Part shown: positions 5,681-7,654 of the stretch, piece after piece
Numbering within the stretch: position 1 is the stretch's first letter
How the letters are laid out: the number at the start of each line of letters is the position of its first letter
Origin: Methanosphaera sp. rholeuAM6
GTDB taxonomy: Archaea > Methanobacteriota > Methanobacteria > Methanobacteriales > Methanobacteriaceae
Length of the DNA stretch: 7,654 bases
Direction of reading: 5' to 3'
Assembly (NCBI GenBank): GCA_003266105.1
Contig: MVAA01000020.1
Location: 1-7,654, forward strand
The notes under the pieces: model-generated
Databases searched by the model: none
Told to the model about the DNA's origin: nothing
The model's input: the letters and a program-made list of their open reading frames with translations, nothing else
Translations under genes and position numbers: made by a program

Positions 5681-5692
5681 ACGTGTGTTCAA

Positions 5693-6019
5693 ATGATGCA
5701 AAAATTCTTAATTACTGGTGAAATATACGAAAATAGAAAAAGATATGTAGTATTTTCTTCAGGAGAAGAATATGTTTTCAATATACAAGAATGTAAAGCT
5801 TCTAACAACCCAAGTAAAGAAGATAAACAAATATTATTAAAACTAAGGGAAAAAGAGTTAGTAGACAAATTAGTGAAAGAACGAGACAATTTCTGGCGTT
5901 CAATAGACTTTGTTGATGAAGACGGAAATGAAGTACATGTTTCTAATATAAAATGTTATACTTACCCTACATTAATTAGTTATGAACTTGAACAATACAG
6001 ATCAGCATTATACAATTAG
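5693..6019 (+). CDS. Small protein of unknown function
   Basis: I do not recognise this 108-residue protein. The first 36 residues look beta-rich, with alternating polar and hydrophobic residues such as KFLITGEIYENRKRYVVF and EEYVFNIQEC. Residues about 41-66 form a highly charged helix rich in Lys and Glu. The rest (67-108) holds WRSIDFVDEDGNEVHVSNIK, which resembles a beta hairpin, and a tyrosine-rich helical end. There are two cysteines and no signal peptide or membrane segment, so it should be cytoplasmic. No ribosome binding site precedes either ATG at 5693 or 5696; the message may be leaderless. It is flanked by repeat-rich AT DNA upstream and a T-tract terminator downstream, so it looks monocistronic. 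Its size, lack of kin and surroundings fit an accessory or recently acquired gene, but that is inference. Confidence 0.65.
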   Translation: MMQKFLITGEIYENRKRYVVFSSGEEYVFNIQECKASNNPSKEDKQILLKLREKELVDKLVKERDNFWRSIDFVDEDGNEVHVSNIKCYTYPTLISYELEQYRSALYN

Positions 6020-6048
6020 ATACAAATAATCGTACGGTTGATAACTAA

Positions 6049-6062
6049 TTTTTTCTTTTTTT
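6049..6062 (+). terminator. T-tract terminator of the unknown small gene
   Basis: T6-C-T7 begins 30 bases after the stop codon, in the 53-base gap between converging genes. The palindrome CGTACG at 6031-6036 precedes it but forms no convincing stem-loop. On the minus strand the region is A-rich, so it does not terminate the exporter gene. Confidence 0.6.
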
Positions 6063-6072
6063 ATCATTTGAA

Positions 6073-7437
6073 TTAATTTTTAAACTCTTTTCTAATTTTA
6101 TTAATGGTATGTCTGGCATATACATAGTTTAAGGCACCAGCTAATGCTCTACCAACAGCAAGTCCCAGCCAAACGCCAGTCAGTCCCAAACCAAACAATA
6201 TTGCCAACAGATAAATCAGACAATTGGTACAAAGTATTTCCCGGATGATAGTCCATATCAGACTAATGCTGCCCTGTCCAATTCCCTGATAAAAGTAACT
6301 TGAAGCCATACCTGCTCCTGTTAAAGGAAGACATAAAGTAGCCACTCTAAGAAAATTAGCAATTTCAGGAATTAAAGATGAAGTTTCCGGAGTATATGCA
6401 AATATTGTGGCAAGAGGAACAGCAAAAACAACAAAAATGATTGTAAGAACAGTACCGAATAATATGCTGAACTTGGAACCGTAACTATGAGATCTTGAAA
6501 GATAATCACCATTTCTGGCACCAAAAGAACTACCCGTGACAGCAGTAACAGCAGTACCAATAGCACTTAACGGCATTATCGCAAAGAAATACAGTCTTTG
6601 ACCTGAAGAAAAGGCAGCAACACCATAATCACCACTAATCATGGAAATAAAAACCAAATACATGCTTAAAGCAACACTTAAAAATATTATATCCATAGAT
6701 GCAGGAATACCGACCTTCAAAATATCCTTTGTAATATCAATGTCCAATTTAAAATCTTTCAGATTCACATCAACATAAGTGTCCTTCTTAATCAAAATCC
6801 AATACATAATCACAACAGCAGATATGAGGGAACTGATTACGGTAGCGAGGGATGCACCGGCCGAACCAAGATTCATCACATAGATAAAGATTGGATCCAA
6901 AACAGTATTCAAACCTACAGAAATAATCATGGCATACATAGCCCTTTTCATATCTCCCTCTCCACGAAGAATACCGCTTGCACCATTAGCAAACATAAAT
7001 CCGAACAAACCTAGAAAAAGGGGAGTTCCATAGTTTAAAGCTTCTACTAATGATTGTCCACTGGCTCCATAAAGAATAAGTAATGGCTTTTGTATGGCAA
7101 GTAATATAATGGTAAGAAGTATGGAAGCAACCGCAAGAATAACAATGGAATGGATGGCCGATTGATTTGCACCTTCATGATTATTTGCACCAATAAAACG
7201 ACTGATACTGCTTGTGGCACCACTTCCAAGACCCATACTTACACCAACAAGAATCATGAAAATGGGGTTTACAAAGCCGATGCCTGCAATAGCTACCTGA
7301 CCAAGCCCAACAACCCATATACCGTCAATAATATTATAGGATGCTGTTAAAAGCATGGAAATCATAATGGGAATGGCCAGTTTTTTCACGGCTACCTCCG
7401 GTTTACCTCTCATTAGTTCAACATTTTTATTTGCCAT
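6073..7437 (-). CDS. MATE family efflux transporter
   Basis: This 454-residue inner-membrane protein has the usual size and the two six-helix halves of MATE transporters (multi-antimicrobial extrusion; Na+- or H+-driven antiport of cationic compounds). The N terminus MRGKPEVAVKKLAIPIM runs into helix 1. YNIIDGIWVVGLG at 34-46 is the classic segment with the conserved Asp38, followed by AGIGFVNPIF (51-60) and GLGSGATSSISRFIGA (69-84). LRGEGDMKRAMY at 157-168 and DPIFIY at 181-186 are also typical. The second half begins near residue 240 with KVGIPASMDI and contains SSFGARNGDY (303-312) and YFYQGIGQGS (381-390). It most resembles the archaeal/clostridial branch. The substrate cannot be predicted. 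The ATG at 7437 has only a weak GTGTGGT sequence upstream. The 5' side holds a hairpin (7475-7496) and a TATA-like site. It stands alone and converges with the unknown small gene. Confidence 0.9.
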   Translation of the reverse strand: MANKNVELMRGKPEVAVKKLAIPIMISMLLTASYNIIDGIWVVGLGQVAIAGIGFVNPIFMILVGVSMGLGSGATSSISRFIGANNHEGANQSAIHSIVILAVASILLTIILLAIQKPLLILYGASGQSLVEALNYGTPLFLGLFGFMFANGASGILRGEGDMKRAMYAMIISVGLNTVLDPIFIYVMNLGSAGASLATVISSLISAVVIMYWILIKKDTYVDVNLKDFKLDIDITKDILKVGIPASMDIIFLSVALSMYLVFISMISGDYGVAAFSSGQRLYFFAIMPLSAIGTAVTAVTGSSFGARNGDYLSRSHSYGSKFSILFGTVLTIIFVVFAVPLATIFAYTPETSSLIPEIANFLRVATLCLPLTGAGMASSYFYQGIGQGSISLIWTIIREILCTNCLIYLLAILFGLGLTGVWLGLAVGRALAGALNYVYARHTINKIRKEFKN

Positions 7438-7474
7438 TTTACCACACTATAATTATTTTATCCTAAAATGAATA

Positions 7475-7496
7475 CCTCAACCTCTACAGGTTGAGG
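7475..7496. other. 9-bp-stem hairpin upstream of the MATE gene
   Basis: CCTCAACCT (7475-7483) and AGGTTGAGG (7488-7496) pair perfectly around a four-base loop, giving an unusually GC-rich stem for this DNA. It ends 38 bases before the exporter start codon, so if transcription begins near 7498 it would form the very 5' end of the exporter leader. No T run follows on either strand, so it is not a standard terminator. A compact hairpin like this also occurs at the ends of IS200/IS605-type elements, and a remnant of one is an alternative. Confidence 0.6.
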
Positions 7497-7519
7497 ATGG
7501 GAAGAAACTTCAGTAAAAC

Positions 7520-7527
7520 CTATAAAT
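7520..7527. promoter_or_regulatory. TATA-like site usable in either direction
   Basis: The plus strand reads CTATAAAT from base 7520 (preceded by AAAAC, BRE-like) and the minus strand ATTTATAG. Leftward it would start the MATE transcript near 7498, just before the hairpin. Rightward it would start a transcript near 7549 entering the GC-rich island. Neither direction is proven. Confidence 0.4.
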
Positions 7528-7553
7528 TCACTTTCTAAAAAACATTACTAAAA

Positions 7554-7654
7554 ATTCTCAAAAACTGACTTCCATTTCAAGGGGGCAGTGGTTGGTCAAA
7601 TGTTAATATTAATAATCCAATGAGGGATGGGCTGTTGATTTTTTTTTTGAGAAT
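7554..7654. repeat. Inverted repeat enclosing a GC-rich island; possible small RNA or mini-element
   Basis: ATTCTCAAAAA (7554-7564) and TTTTTGAGAAT (7644-7654) are perfect 11-bp reverse complements enclosing 79 bases. The enclosed stretch has GGGGGCAGTGGTTGGTC (7581-7597) and GAGGGATGGGCTGTTG (7622-7637), much richer in G than other intergenic DNA here, and then T10 at 7639-7648. A TATA-like site lies about 25 bases upstream. This could be a small RNA ending at the T10 or a small element with terminal inverted repeats. The right arm ends at the window edge, so the true boundary is unknown. Confidence 0.35.

Noticed and set aside
6372..7350. Several 60-66 codon frames overlapping the MATE gene
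   Set aside because: They are low-complexity Leu/Val or Thr/Asn-rich shadows of the transporter reading frame.
7581..7637. tRNA-like stretch GGGGGCAGTGGTTGGTCAAA
   Set aside because: No T-arm (GTTCGA/GTTCAA) or matching acceptor stem follows before the T10 run.
1..7654. CRISPR array searched for because of the CARF-HEPN gene
   Set aside because: No repeated 24-37 base unit with regular spacers is visible; the repeats seen are 13 bases or shorter.

Overview
The window looks like an AT-rich archaeal chromosome segment, most likely from a gut-type Methanobacteriales archaeon (Methanosphaera or Methanobrevibacter). Four things support this: a surface protein with a pseudomurein-binding repeat (pseudomurein is the cell-wall polymer of Methanobacteriales and Methanopyrus), an archaeal DUF357 protein, TATA-type promoters, and long oligo-T tracts without GC-rich hairpins as terminators. 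The genus is inferred; no rRNA or other decisive marker is present.

Left part (1-1441): a T-rich leader with two candidate TATA boxes and an 18-bp perfect palindrome, then a CARF-HEPN protein of the Cas02710 (TIGR02710) type, a predicted RNase switched on by cyclic oligoadenylate. No cas gene or CRISPR array lies in the window, so it is either an orphan effector or works with a type III locus elsewhere.

Middle (1442-3702): a 364-base gap with T-tract terminators; a secreted, C-terminally membrane-anchored protein with one pseudomurein-binding repeat; 14 bases later a small flavin split-barrel (PNPOx-like) protein, probably on the same transcript; a T10 terminator; then a DUF357 protein.

Right part (3767-7437): a calcineurin-like metallophosphoesterase on the minus strand and, divergent from it, a small QueG-like protein with two 4Fe-4S clusters whose promoter carries a perfect 21-bp palindrome. 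Next comes an AT-rich gap with repeated ATTACTTT motifs and an unrecognised 108-residue protein. A MATE-family exporter on the minus strand converges on it. Upstream of the exporter lie a 9-bp-stem hairpin, a TATA-like site, and a GC-rich island bounded by an 11-bp inverted repeat ending exactly at the window edge: a candidate small RNA or small mobile element.

Apart from the surface protein/flavoprotein pair, the genes look like independent units with their own promoters. The strongest leads are the orphan CARF-HEPN nuclease, the palindrome-controlled iron-sulfur protein, the unknown 108-residue gene with its repeat-rich upstream region, and the structured right end.
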